From the NCBI RefSeq assembly GCF_000340215.1, contig NW_006921534.1:1-64000 (forward strand): a stretch of DNA of 64,000 bases. Direction: 5' to 3'. Under the pieces are notes generated by a model. The model was not told where the DNA came from. It saw nothing but the letters and a program-made list of their open reading frames with translations, and did no database searches. Shown one piece after another: positions 17,241-30,761 of this stretch (the stretch's first letter is position 1; every line of letters starts with the position of its first letter). The translations under genes and the position numbers were made by a program. Origin of the DNA: Pseudocercospora fijiensis CIRAD86. Its lineage: Eukaryota; Ascomycota; Dothideomycetes; Mycosphaerellales; Mycosphaerellaceae.

Positions 17241-20200
17241 ACTTACTATTAATAATACTATTCTTAACCTCCTCGCTAAGGGATAATAGGTTAGGCTTCT
17301 AAGGCGGCTACTCTTCGTTATCTTCTATAGAAGGGATAGTCTATATTAGGGAGAATAGAGATCTCTCTTATCGAAGCTATAGAGGGACTACTATACTATC
17401 CTACTCTACTACGTAGGTAAGGCCGTTAAGAATATAGTCGGATAGCGAGTCGACCTAGCGGTAGAACTAGGATACGATATCTATAATTATTATTAGTATT
17501 AACTTAGAAACATTTAGAAGAAACTTTAGGTATATACCTAAAGAGTATAATAATAAGTATACGCCTAAAGTTTTAATAGTAGAATATACCGGTTCTGCTT
17601 AAGTACGCTAGCTTTGCGGCATCTATACGCGTAAGCTAGTCGGCGCAATACTATACGAGTCTATTAACCTTATCTTAGTCGATAACTAAGGGCCTAGTCT
17701 TGCGCTAGAGGTACTAGCGGTTCTCGACGTGCTTAGCAACTAGCTTAACGTTAAGCTTATCTACTTCGGCGGGGTCTAGGTCCTCGTTAACGAGATTAGG
17801 GTAGTTGTCTAGGTTGCTCTTCTCCTAGACCTATCCGATAACCTTACGGGCAACCGCGCTACTATATACTAAACGGTATAGCGTCTCGTTAGGTAATAGG
17901 TTCTTCGCTATAGGATCCTTAATATCGTACTAAGAGACGTTAGTACGAGGGGAGCGTACGCTATATATAGTACGTAGTAGGGCGTCGGCTATAACCGTAT
18001 AGATACGCGTCTCGATAGACTCTCGAACGAGACTAGTTAGCGCCTCCGCGGCGTCGTTCTTACGCTATTTAGTATTATTATTTTAGAATAGATAGTCTTA
18101 TATAATAACCTCTATATCTTCTAGGCTAAGGGTATAGGTAGAGCGAATCTACTTAAGAAACCGCACTTTGTACTTATACTATAAGGCCTAATCGATAGTT
18201 TCGTCGATATTTAAGGTATAGACCGTTATATCGTATTCTTAGCCTATACGGTAAAGTCGACCGCTAGCTTAAAGCTTAATATAGAACGAGACGGCGTCGA
18301 GTATAACTATATAGCGAGCTACCTTCTAGTAGTTAGCGGACTCGGCGCCTATACGCGACGATATAATTATAACGTAAACGTTAGGGTCGTTTAGGAAAGC
18401 GCGCTCGGCTAAGACGCGGCTACGATTACTAATACTAGCGCGGATTATAATATATTCGATCTAGAGCAGGCCGTATATAGCCTTAATAATTAAGAGAGAG
18501 ATAGGTTCGTAGGCCTAGACTACGAGTTTTAGTAACTAGATAAGTACGACGTTGCGGAAGATCTCTAAGAAGGTATAATACTTCGGCGATAGGCGGTAGA
18601 GGAAGTTAAGGTAGCTAAATCGATTAGAGGGCGGTAGCGTCTAGAGGTTACCCTTAAGCGATATATAAATATATATAAAAGGGTTAATAGAGCTATTAGT
18701 CCTATAATAAAAGGTTAGTAATATCTAAATTATAGAAACTTTAGGTATATACCTAAACCGTAGCTAAAAAAGGTATATACCTAAAGTTTTAGAAAACTTA
18801 TAGTAAGTTAATAAGCTTAGTACTCGTATCTAAGCGGCGTCTTAGTATAATCGAGCTAATAGGGTNNNNNNNNNNNNNNNNNNNNNNNNNNNNNNNNNNN
18901 NNNNNNNNNNNNNNNNNNNNNNNNNNNNNNNNNNNNNNNNNNNNNNNNNNNNNNNNNNNNNNNNNNNNNNNNNNNNNNNNNNNNNNNNNNNNNNNNNNNN
19001 NNNNNNNNNNNNNNNNNNNNNNNNNNNNNNNNNNNNNNNNNNNNNNNNNNNNNNNNNNNNNNNNNNNNNNNNNNNNNNNNNNNNNNNNNNNNNNNNNNNN
19101 NNNNNNNNNNNNNNNNNNNNNNNNNNNNNNNNNNNNNNNNNNNTAAGCTAACGGCGTAAGCTAGTAGCGTAACCGGTCTTATCGTCTTCGTCTATAGTAT
19201 AGAGACGCTTAGTCTCTACTATATTAGTAAACTACCTATAGGCTATATTATAGATCGTATAGCTAGTATCGTCTATACGAATCTCAATATTATAGAAGTA
19301 TATAGATAGGATATCGGCGCCGATACGATAGTCGACGCTATTCGCTATAAGTATTTAGCCCTTAATATAGCGGATTTAGACTAGACCTAGAAGTAGTAGT
19401 ATTACGAAGCCGATATTAGCTATACTACCTATCGCCTTATAGATCGCTTTAGGATAGAGCGCGGCTAAGTAGTACCGGTTAAGTAGGAGATTCGGGCAGC
19501 CCGTAAGCCTATATAGGGTATCTAGAATCTTACTCTAGTTACGGTCGTAGAGTGTCTCGAACTTATAAGATAGATATCTATATTCCTCGACGTCTAGGCT
19601 ATTCTTCTTAATACTAGAACCTAAATCTAGGAGGTTCTTAACTTAGCGCTAACTAAAGCGGACAATCGATGCTATATTATATATATAGTTACGAATAACT
19701 ATAGCCGAGATAATAGCTATACTATTCTACGAACGCAACTTATATAGTACGTTAGTCTAGTTTGCCTTAGGGTTGCCTACCGTATAACCCTCGTCGGCCG
19801 TAATAAGAGAGAACGAGTCTTCTAGGATAAGTAGGACGTTTAATATTATAAGCTCCGCCTACTAGAGGTTAGTAAGCGTAGTGCCTCTATTCTCGTCGTC
19901 TAAGATATCGCCCGCTTAGCCGTCGGCGTCCTTATTATCTTCGTTATAAGCTATAGTATGCTTCTTAGAGACCCTAACGGTCTATCCGACCTCGAGGATC
20001 TATCTAGGTAGTATATAGTAGGTAGTAAGCACTAGATTTCGCGATGTTTATTTATTATCGCCGCTCTAGGAGGCTAACTAACTCTTTAGAGCCTTAAGGT
20101 TTATAGGGATAGGTATAGACTCGGCAAACTAATTATCTCGCTAATTCTTCTTAATACCGAGTAAATAGAACGTATATATATAGATATACTTAGAACGGTT

Positions 20201-22959
20201 ACTATCTAGATCGTAGAAGTATATACCGGTATTAGTAAGCTAAGCCGTAAGACTATTCGGTAGGTAGACGATAATCGGTAGGCGGTACTTAGGGCGTAGA
20301 CTAAGAGTCGATATAGCTAAGCGTATAGATGCTTTACGATTAAATGCCTCGTCGCTCGCTTATATCTTCTCGATAATATCTCGCTTCTTAGGCGCTTAGT
20401 TAGGGGGAAACTAGTCGCGATAGGCTTCTAGGTACTTCGTAGTAGCTATATTTATTACGACGCTTATATAGGTACGGACCTTATCTATATATAAGAAGTT
20501 AGTAAAAGTTTCGTTAGTAGGAAGGAACTTTAGGTATATACCTAAAGATTACAACGATCGGAAATAATAAAACTTTAGGTACGTACCTAAATCTCGTAAG
20601 AATAGGTACGTACCTAAAGTTTTATAATAAATCGTAGGGAAAACTTACTATCGTAGACCTTAATCTAGTAGGTAGTCTCTTTCGCTATTTCGTAGATCGT
20701 TACGAGGACCTAAATAGTCTTACTAAGGCTAACGTCGTCGCCTATAATAGCGAACCGAGCGGAAGAGAGTATTATATACTTAAGGTACGTAGCACTAGAC
20801 ACCTACTAAGGCTACAAGCTTAGCCCGTAGTATGTAGCCTTAAATCCTAACTTAGTAAAGCCGTCTAGCACGCTTAACGTTTCGGATATAACGCCGAGCG
20901 TAGCGTAGGCGTCCTCGAACGTAGGTGCCTTAGCGCTCTTCTAGTTTATAGCGGAGTTAATAAGCGTAAATATCTTACTATCGATAACTAGGGTACTATC
21001 GGTATTATAGGCGCTAGTACGCTTGTTATTAGTATCTTCGGCGTACCGCTATTAAAAGGCTTGTACGTCGCTTACGTTAACCTTAGGTATTACGATATTA
21101 AACCCTAGGCGCTCGATCTTAGTAGGATCGCTAAATAGCTATAGATATAGACGCACGCTACCGGTAGTATTAATAATATTATTAATGCAGGTAATACGCG
21201 CCTCGTTATTAGCAAAGTTATCTAGGCGTAGGCTAGTCCCTAGATTTATATTACCGCGCTTAGATAAAATATCGAAGGTCTTAAGCGTAGTATCCGGGTC
21301 GGTATTAGCTTATATACGCCGTATCTCTATAGTAGTAGATCTATCGTAGAGACCCTTCTTAGCGAGGTCTAGCAACTGCTCTATAATATTACCTATACGC
21401 TCGTCCTACTCCTTAGTATTTACTCGGCTAGCTTTCGGGTTAATATAGACCGGGGTAGTAGTAGTAGCGACGCGGGAGATCTTTATCGGCTCGAGTAATA
21501 GGTTAACTATATTATTATTATTGTTCTTGTTCTTTATCTTATTATATAGGTATAAGAGTAGCAGTCCTCGATAGAGGTCTTCTCCGTAAATATCTAGCTC
21601 TAGGACTAGGTAGACTAGCTAGAGAGTAGGTTTATAAAGCGTAGTAGGAGTGCCTACGAAGAACGTAGGAATATACGCTAGATCTAGCCGATCGATTGTA
21701 GGATCGAGGGAGTCTAGAATAACCTTTATCTTCTATATAGCGCGGATATAGATAAAGGCTATATACTTTAGGTTGCCCTTAACGGTATCGGGATAGCGCG
21801 GGCTAGAAAGGGCGCGATCTACGACGTCGTCGTCCTCTACGATTATACTCTTAACCTTAATCTAGCCTTTAGTAAAGCTAGAGATAGTCCTAAGGATCTT
21901 ATTCGGCGTAAGCTAGAGTCGGTAGCTCTACTAGTTACCGCTATCTTTCTCGTCGATATCTATCTTATCGACGTCGTTATTAGGGTCTTACTCTACTATA
22001 TCGTCTAAACCTTAGGCGTTTTCGCTATCGCTAACGTATTCTAATAAAACGGGCTGTTTGCCCTTACGCTTAGTCGGTCTAGCCTTACGACGAATGCCCG
22101 CTAGGGGTCTAGCGTACTTAGCCGACGCGCTCTCGTATTTACTAAATGTTCGCTATAATAACTTAGTACTATTCTAAAGAGGAGAATTAAGAATATAGAA
22201 ACTTTAGGCGTATACCTAAATTATAAACCTTCGAAGAAACTTTAGGTACGCACCTATTTAATACGTAGAATAGGTATATACCTAAAGTTTTATCTTTAGA
22301 GTTAACTTAAGGCGTATACCTAAATCGTAGTGTTTTAAGGAAACTTTAGGTACGTACCTATTTAACGCGTAGAATAGGTATATACCTAAAGTTTTATCTT
22401 TTAAGTAGAATCGATATAACGGTAAAGGAAAAAAAGAATAAAAAAAAGGGGGTATACTTAGGCCTATTATACTTACGACGCGATATAAGTAGAAATACTT
22501 AAACGCTAGCTCGAGCTTCGCTATTATACGTACGAACTAGTCGCCGACTAGGATCTCTATAGCTCCTACGGTAGTCTCGTTCTTAATAGATCTAGAGGAG
22601 TAGGCGGCTATATAGATACCTTAACTATAGGATAGGGCCGTTACTACGCCGCGGGTCTTGTCTATAATAGCCTTAAAGCTGTTAACGCGACCTTCCTTAA
22701 ACCTCTGCTCGGCTAGGTTAAGCTTATCTTAGTCTATCTCTATACCGATAGTCTTGTCCTACTTAGCTTTAGTTAACTTCTTAGGCGTATTAGCGGTCTT
22801 AGCCTTCTTTGCTAGCGACTCTTTCGGGGAAGAATCGCCGAGGCTAAGTAGTAGGGTATACTGCTTCTTAGCAGTAGACGTCGGGGTTTAGGGCGGGTCG
22901 CTTAGCGGACTAGTACCTAATTTGCGCTTACGCGTACTAGGGATAAGTAGGGAACTTAT
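17241..22959 (-). pseudogene. SNF2-family ATPase/helicase fragment (copy B)
   Basis: Same gene as in copy A, starting at ATA (22957-22959, minus) and running leftward until cut at 17241, so the last ~240 codons are missing. Intron 1 is 22174-22476, with a GTAAGT donor. Motifs I, II and VI correspond to A positions plus ~16.4 kb (motif VI before the gap, plus ~16.13 kb). Exon 4 differs from copy A by many substitutions that are not RIP-type and matches copy C. An N gap falls in exon 3. Confidence 0.8.
18866..19143. other. Assembly gap (278 N)
   Basis: The flanks (AGGGT on the left, TAAGCTAACGGCG on the right) are only 15 bp apart in copy A and similarly close in C and D. The gap size therefore does not fit the homologous copies. 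Confidence 0.95.
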
Positions 22960-23334
22960 AGCTATAGTTTTTTCGCAATTATAGTAATGTGTTTCTTTCG
23001 AAAATAGTTCAACTATTAGTGTTTTTAAAGAAACTTTAGGTATATACCTATTCTAGTGCTAGTAATAGTAAGTACTACGGAAGGTTAATATTAATGTTTA
23101 AGTTAAGAAGAGGGAGCAGGTTTGTAAAAGAAGAAAAGTTGTATTACGCACGGACTACGTGTTTGCCGCTAGCGGTATATTCCGCGTCTAATAGCGATGT
23201 TTGCTTTTAACGCTTACCCGCACTAGTGTTAGGTAATAGCCTATAAGGTTATATAAGGTTATATAAGGTATAACGTAAGGAAATTTTAGGTACGCACCTA
23301 AAGTTCTATTAAACGCTTATTATTGCTGCTTACT
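22960..23334. promoter_or_regulatory. Divergent promoter region (copy B)
   Basis: Equivalent of the copy A region: two palindromes (one with GGTACGCACC) and the triple GGTTATATAA repeat ahead of gene 2. Confidence 0.4.
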
Positions 23335-25002
23335 ATAACAACCTTATACTACTATCTAATTAAGGCGAGGATATTATTCTCCGAACTGTCGATTAAGCTA
23401 AAGGATTAAATCCTACGCTACCTAGTAAACGTTAGGCATAGAGACTATAAAGTCTAGGTTACTTATAACTATAGTATAAATAGGGAGTAGTAGATATAAT
23501 ATAAGCGCTAGCCGGCGGGGTTCGGTATCGATAGTTAGACTCGAACTATCGCGTAGGATTAGATATATACGGCGGTCCTAGTCGCTCTCTATATTAACGG
23601 TAGTCCCGAATTGCGACCCTTATTATATATACCTATACTTACTAACTACGGCGACGAAGCGGTTCGGATAGTAATAGCGAGTATACGGCCTAGTCTCCGG
23701 TTTAGCGAGGTCGTAATTAAGACGAAGTCGGATCCTCCTTTGCCTATTAAGAAGCGCAAACGCTACTTCTCGTTGTTACCGGTACGGAGTTTAACGATAT
23801 ATATCCGTATACTCTCGATTATATAGGGTAGTTACTTACTACCTTATTGTCCTTAGCGGCTAGCGCCGACGCCCGAGAACATACTATAGGAGACGTCTTA
23901 TAAGGTCTTAATTAATGCGAGTAGCTATAATAATAGTAGGCCTAGTACGATAGTACAATTGTTAGCCGCATTTAGACCGCTATATAGTCTTAGGAATAAC
24001 CTTTACCTATACGATAGAGAATATAGTTAAAGGAGGCTCGACGAATATATTAACTTAAGCTCGGAGAGTATACTAAGGTAGTAGTCGCGATCTATATACG
24101 ACTAATTGCTGTTCGTTAAGCACCTAGTAGACAACCTCTACTTAAGTTATTATAATATATTCTTCGGGTATCGTAGCTCGGCGTTAGTACCTCTACGACT
24201 CTACGACGTCGCCCTCGTATATTTCCGGTTTATATAGACCTTACGTTCTAGACTCTAGGATATACGAGATAAGGATCGGCGGTAGTTAAAAGACGTATAG
24301 CAAAGTGCGGATAGATTAGCGGTATATACTAGATTTTACTTAATATCGGTCGCACTCGTATACGGCGGTTTTATATATAATATTCTAGTTTCTCGCGCGG
24401 CGTAGCTACGGTCGCCGGATTGTAGGAAGCACTAGTATTTATATTAGATTGTTACCGATCTAGGTAATAAGAATAAAGGTATATTTAGCCTTAAGCGTTA
24501 TACTCGGTATAGACTCGATAAGAAAACTTAGCTATCGATATAGTATCGCTTCTTAGTTTATTACTATCTACCGGACTTTAACGTTACGATAGCGGATATT
24601 AAGGCGCTTCGCTATAACCTTAAACTACTATATAGCGAGATAGAGTACGAGATCGGAATCGGGGCATTTAACCTCGAAGGTAACGTTAAAGTCTTAGGAA
24701 CAATTATATATTAGTAGCGCTATAGTATCGCCTACCTAGCGAACGACATAGTAGATATAACTCTAATCGAACTTCTAGAGGGGGAGGAGGCGTACGATAA
24801 CGATATTACGCTCGTCGTACTATAGCGACTAAGTATAGCGAAGGAACGCGAGCTACTAGTAATAGAAGAGGATACGGCTACTCTACGTAAAGTATCGATA
24901 GAGGAAGAGAACCCGACGCTACTTAAAGGTAATATTCTTAGATTAGGTGTATAATACTACGATTATAGAAACAGTCTCCGTAATATTGAATTATATAAAT
25001 AA
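23335..25002 (+). pseudogene. Unrecognised 555-codon gene (gene 2, copy B)
   Basis: Same frame and length as copy A, starting at ATA and ending at TAA (25000). The stop-free stretch 23611-23826 encodes 71 residues from LRPLLYIPILTNYGDEAVRI to ILSII; it is an internal piece of this gene, not an independent one. The codon that is CAA in copy C is TAA here. Confidence 0.6.
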
Positions 25003-25935
25003 TTATATAAGCATATAAATAAGTAACAACGTCTTTATTTAATCAATTATAGTCCTTCTAGCTTATACAACTACGTAATAATTTCGTTACTTAAGTAGTT
25101 AACTATATAAAGAATTTAGGGCCTATTAAGTAAAGTTAGTCTACCTCGTTATCGTCCTCGATAACCCTATAGTATATATAAGGGTTAAGAGCTATAGTGA
25201 TCTATATATTAAGTAGACAGTATAATAGAATATCTAGCGGTGTTCTACAGCTCCGAGTGAATATAGATCGCTATATATAGTAGTAGAGAACGCCTCTTCC
25301 GAGATGCTAATTTCCGACTTTATAGGTCGAGATTTCTACCTATACTACGAGGCTCTATCTCTAATAGTATAGTATAGCTTCTAAATAAAGAGAGGTTGGT
25401 ACTATATAGCAATTTTGTTATTCTAAGCATATAGAACAATAATAGTGTAATAGAATCCTACTATTCTCGACGCTAGTCTAGCAAAGTCGACAAAGCAATA
25501 AACCTAGATTATACGCTATTACATATAATAGGCTATCTGTTCATTTAGTACTACGCTAGTCGCTCGCTATTTAATCTTATTTAAGCGCTATCTACTTAGT
25601 TAACCGGCCTATATCTACTTATTTAACTATACGATTAAATATTGCAGAGACTATACGTAAATAAAGGAACTTTAGGTATATACCTATTCTACGCATTAAA
25701 TAGGTGCGTACCTAAAGTTTCTTTATTTGTGTACACTTATTATATAACTACGGTTTTAGGCGTACGCCCGAAGTTTTTGCTATTATCGGCGCTATCTAGT
25801 AGCCGTATTAAGCGGTAGCTATACCTAGTATTCGGCTAGCCTTACCTTACTATTTCGCGACGGAATCTACTCGTTATTATCGTCGTCGTCGGTAGACGTA
25901 GAGTTACTATTATCTAGCCCTCTTAGTCGCTAAAT
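25003..25935. other. Intergenic region between genes 2 and 3 (copy B)
   Basis: As in copy A: no convincing frame; a paired palindrome hairpin lies near 25667-25721. Confidence 0.4.
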
Positions 25936-28900
25936 CTGTCGCATCGCTATAAAGCAGTTAATAAGATCTTCGCTAATCCTCTACTATCCTTAATTATAGA
26001 GCAGATTAGGAGTATAGCGGTATATTATATAAAGTTGGTTCTTCTTATTTACGGTACTAACGAGCGACTAATGCTATAGGATAGTGCTATTCTAGATAAG
26101 GTTACTTGCGCTAACTAGGACGGCAGCTACCTACTTTACCTAGTATTAACTAGTAGTACCGGGTATTTTCTTCTATCGAACGGCTTAATAGATTTTACTT
26201 TTATCGTATACTAGGAGGATGCGTATCTAATTTATTATATAACGCCCTATGCTGCGCTTAAACTATTGCGTAATGTTTAGGTAATCCCGACTAAGTAAGG
26301 CGAGTACGTCGAAATAGTACCTCGCCTACCTACGCTATAGTCGGCGTTCCTAGCTATTACGGCGAAAACCGTCGTCCTAGTTAAAGAGTAGCTAAAGGCG
26401 GGTTTGCTAGATAGCGGTAAATAAGGTAAAGCCGCCTTCTATAGCGTTACTACTACCGCTCCGGGCGACGACAATATTAGGTCTCTTGCCCGTTATTCGA
26501 TATACGAGGTCGTATAAAAAGCTATAGAGACCGGCTCTCTCTTTATCGGTAACTTCCTCTAAGAAGAAGTAGCGTAACTATACCTAATCCCCTAGACGCT
26601 TATCGGGCTTTAAGAGTATACAGAGTATATAGCTAGTATAGCGGCATCTATATACCTAGCTTAATCGCTAAAGCGCCCGTTTAACGATGCCTATATACTA
26701 ATCCGAGTTGTTATCCTCTTCCGAATCGTTATCCTTACGCTCCCTATACGCTACTCGATACGTTTAGAGGTAGTAACGAGTTAGTCGATCGTCTCCTTTA
26801 TATAGCTATAGAAAGCTTACTCTAGCCTTCCTAAACTAGTAGCTTAGAGCTAGCTACGGAGGAAGTCGGTAGCATAGGCGGTCTGCTAGAGCGCAGTAGT
26901 ATAGAAGCGTAGTTAAACCTAGTTAAAGAGATCGGCTAGGAGCTAGGCGGCGTACGTAGTATAGAGGCTTACTATAATATTTAAACCCCGACGACTTCCT
27001 TCCTACTCTCTATTACCCGCGCCTAACCGGTCGTAACGATTACGAGAGAGTCTATGCTTTATACTAAAGGAACTACTATTACAGGTCGTAGTTAGTAAGT
27101 CGAATAGTATATTAAGTATTACCGACGTAGAGGCTTCCTTAATAGTGCAGGTTATACGATCGAGTTAGGCGGTATTTACGCCTACGTTAACGGACCTTTA
27201 CGAAAGGACTATATATATTATAAAGAGCTAGCGGTTTAACTATAAACGTATAAAGTCGACGACGTGCTTACTTTCGAGTACGAAGAAAGGCTAGTAAGTA
27301 CGACGCCCGTCTACTCCCTCGGTTAGGCTTAGGCGAGTTATAGGCAGATTAGGCTAATAGAGCAGGTCCTAGCAAGTGCGAACCTCTCCTCGTACGCTAA
27401 AGGGAACGGTACTCGAGGCGTAGCTATCTAGCGTATTATACGCCTATATAATTTCCGCTTTAAAGGCGTCTAAGACACGAGCTCGGCGAAATATAGTGTC
27501 TTAGGCAATAAGGGAAGTAACGGCAGCTACCTAGTCGATAGTAGACTAGGAGAATATAAGAAGCGGTAGTATTAACTAACTAAAAATAGGTTCTACCGTT
27601 CGGTTAATAGACGCGAAGAGATCCTTCGATATATTATATCCTTAGAAGAAGCCGATACTACTAAGCCGCTCTACGGACTTACGGAGTAGTTTGCCTTAGA
27701 TGCTATAAGCCTCTTATATACCGAACTACTAGTATACTTAAGGATGCTCGATATTAAGGCCGCTAGTCTTCGTAATACTATAGGCTATCCGGCAAAGGGC
27801 GATAAGCGGAGATACTACTACGTCTTCGACTACTAGTCTAGTAGGGATGTCTTCCTACGCGAGGTCGAACTAAGCGCGGTCTATATTACGATATATAGGG
27901 TTAAACTAGCGCTCGAGGGACTAATCGAGGAGTTCTTTAAGCTCTAGGGGAGTCTATGCCTCTAGACGGATTTTAGTCTTATACTATATAATAACTAGTT
28001 CTATATACCGCTAATATATATCTAAGTCTCGACGTAACCGACGTTCGATACCCTACTATAAACAATATAGTCGTAGTATAGCTACGTCGACTATAGGGTC
28101 TTAATTTGCCGGTAGCGGATCTATAATATCGTAAGAGATTTTACTAACGTTACGATTATTACCTTCTACGCCTTATTTCTATCGAGCGTATACGCGATTA
28201 TATACTTACTAGAAGGATAGGGGATAATATACGAGCACTCGAGAAGGATAAGTATCGCGAAGTATAGGAATAAGGATAGTATTAATAAAGTAAGCCTATT
28301 TACGCTTATTTATATAATAGCGACGTTACCGGTCGATCTTCCGATTTCGATTCGCTTTAGGGAGTAGAAGGTTAGGGAAGAAGAGGTACGTATTAAATCT
28401 AGAAGCATCGAGTCTAGTCGCGATCCGTATATACTTATAGCGTTCGGGTCGTATCGGAGAGCGGCCTACTAGTATATACTACTCGTAAGTAATAGTCTTT
28501 ATAAAGCGAGGCGTATAGAATAACCGAATACCGGCTCTATAGGTCGTAAGTAAGGTTATAGGGAGGAGAAGTGCGTTAATATCCTAGTGTTAAGTAATGT
28601 AAAATAGCTAATTAGTAGATATAAGGTACGACTTCTCGAGTAATAGGACCGTAGAAGGTACCCCGTTAACCTACCTAGCGAGGAGTCTACGCTAGTCGAC
28701 GCCTTAGAGCTACTTATATATATACGTCGGGAGCTTGCTATACTCTACGACGTACGCAAGTATATCCGGGAGCTAGTAAAGTTAACTTTAGGCGAAGGTA
28801 GCGGTAGTGCCTTTAGCAACAAATTCTACGAGTATAACTTTAGGCAGTATCGGCTCCTCTTCTTCCGCGTCCGTATCCTAGTCTTAGGAATACTTATAAG

Positions 28901-29120
28901 AGCAACTATCTACGGCGAGCGCTTAGTAAAGTACTATCCGACTATAAGGGGTCGATATAATAGGTAGGTTGTCTAGTTCCTCGTCGGAATTAACCCTAGC
29001 GTCGCTACTCGAAGGACTACTTAAATCCGATTAGATTAAACTACTAGTTACCGAAGGTACTCGCGAGCTTTCGAGCGTAACGTCGCTATTATCGTCTCGA
29101 CCCTACCGACCTCGCGGTAG
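25936..29120 (+). pseudogene. Unrecognised gene with frameshift (gene 3, copy B)
   Basis: Collinear with copy A gene 3 but with one base missing near 26767 (CGTTTAGAGGTAG where A and C have CGTTTAGTAGG), so the offset to A drops from 16399 to 16398. This adds a frameshift to the RIP stops. Confidence 0.5.
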
Positions 29121-30761
29121 TATAGGTCGTAGCGGTAGTAGGGGTTCTAGTAAGGTAGGGCGCGGGTTACGCCCTCTAGGATTTAGCCGGATACGTAGTA
29201 GGAGCCCGCGTTATAGCTACGATAGCTAAGCTCTAGGACGAGGCCTTTATAAGCTCTCTCTTAAATTAGACCTAGTAATACTATCTCTTAATCTAGACGG
29301 GCTTCGCCTTAAGCTAGGGCTAGGAATACTATCTCTAGAATTAGACTTAGATATACTCGCGCTTACGATCGGTCGACTACGCCGTACCGAGGCTAGTAGT
29401 TAATTCGTCCCGTCTCTTAAAGTAGGTAACGAGGGGCTCTCTAGAATAGGAGGGAAGGAGAGACTTCTTCGAGAAGTCGGCGAAGTAGATTAAGTAGCGG
29501 ACTTCGAAGCTAGTAATAGGGGAGAATAAGCTACGCTTACTTAGGAGTCTAGCTTAGGCGGCGTCGTAGGTAACGAGGGGCTCTCTAGAATAGGAGGGAA
29601 GGAGAGACTTCTTCGAGGAGTCGGCGAAGTAGATTAAGTAGCAGACTTCGAAGCTAGTAATAGGGAAGAATAAGCTACGCTTCCTTAGGAGTTAGGCTTA
29701 GGCGGCGTCGCTAGTATAGAAGCTAGCGGGGAAGGCGTCGCTAGTATAGAAGCTAGCTAGGAAGGCGTCGCTAGTATAGAAGCTAGCGCGGGAGGTATCG
29801 CTAGTATAGAAGCTAGCTAGGGAGGTATTACTAGTATAGAAGCTAGCTAGGGAGGTATCGCTAGTATAGAAGCTAGCGCGGGAGGTATCGCTAGTATAGA
29901 AGCTAGCGCGGGAGATATCGCTAGTATAGAAGCTAGCGCGGGAGGTATCGCTAGTATAGAAGCTAGCGCGGAAGGTATCGCTAGTATAGAAGCTAGCGCG
30001 GGAGGTATCGCTAGTATAGAAGCTAGCGCTAGTAGGGATTGTACTATAGCGGACGAAGGGGGTCTAGTAGCTATCGGAGCGGGGCGGTAAACTATTCTAC
30101 GTAGGGTAAGAGGACCTATATATAAAGGGAGAGTATTAGATAGGTATACTAGTTAAGTACTATCTGTTTTAGGGAGAAGGGGACGTAGAGGAGCCCGCCG
30201 AATAGCTAACCGAGGCTAGTCGTAGGTAGGGACAGCCTATACGATCGATTATTAAACGATAGACGTAGAAGTACTATCCCTTAGAGTAGAGCTAGCGGCG
30301 TTAGCTCTAGTAAATTAATCGACTGCCGCGATAACATCGTCGATCTCGAGCTAGTTAATATAGGTAGCGAGGAGCTATAGCCTATCTCTAGTATTTATAC
30401 GCGGCGCTATCTATAAAGAGAGCGGTAGTAGTCGTAGTACTAGGAGAAGTAGCCGTCCCTAACTAGCCGAATAGTACTAACTCTAGAGTGTTTAACTACC
30501 TACTACGCCTGTTTAGCTACGAAGTAGAGGGTTAATATAGGGGATAGGTTAGGTAGCCGAGGAGGTAGACGATATAGCGGCTAGATATAGTAGCAGCGTA
30601 GACGAAGAAGATACTACGCCTAGGTCTTACTCGGCTTACTATACTTTCTTCTAGGCTCGTCGTAGAGCTATACTCGCTAACTTCCTCGCGGTACGTTTAG
30701 CCTTCTTCTTCCGCTCTTCCTCTTTAGTACCGAGTAGCTTACGCTATCCTTTAGGCGGCAT
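29121..30761 (-). pseudogene. Low-complexity gene with tandem repeats (gene 4, copy B)
   Basis: Keeps its ATG (30759-30761, minus strand) and the MPPKG...KEEERKKK start. It contains one extra 10-residue repeat compared with A and C, which leaves the frame unchanged. Confidence 0.45.
29709..30030. repeat. 30 bp minisatellite, 11 units (copy B)
   Basis: Same unit as in copy A with one more repeat; single-base differences such as ATTACTAGTATAG mark individual units. Confidence 0.95.

Noticed and set aside
23611..23826. 71-residue open frame, repeated at 42376-42591 and 59116-59331, as an independent small gene
   Set aside because: It is an internal stretch of gene 2 that happens to lack Gln and Trp codons; the frame continues on both sides interrupted only by RIP-type stops.
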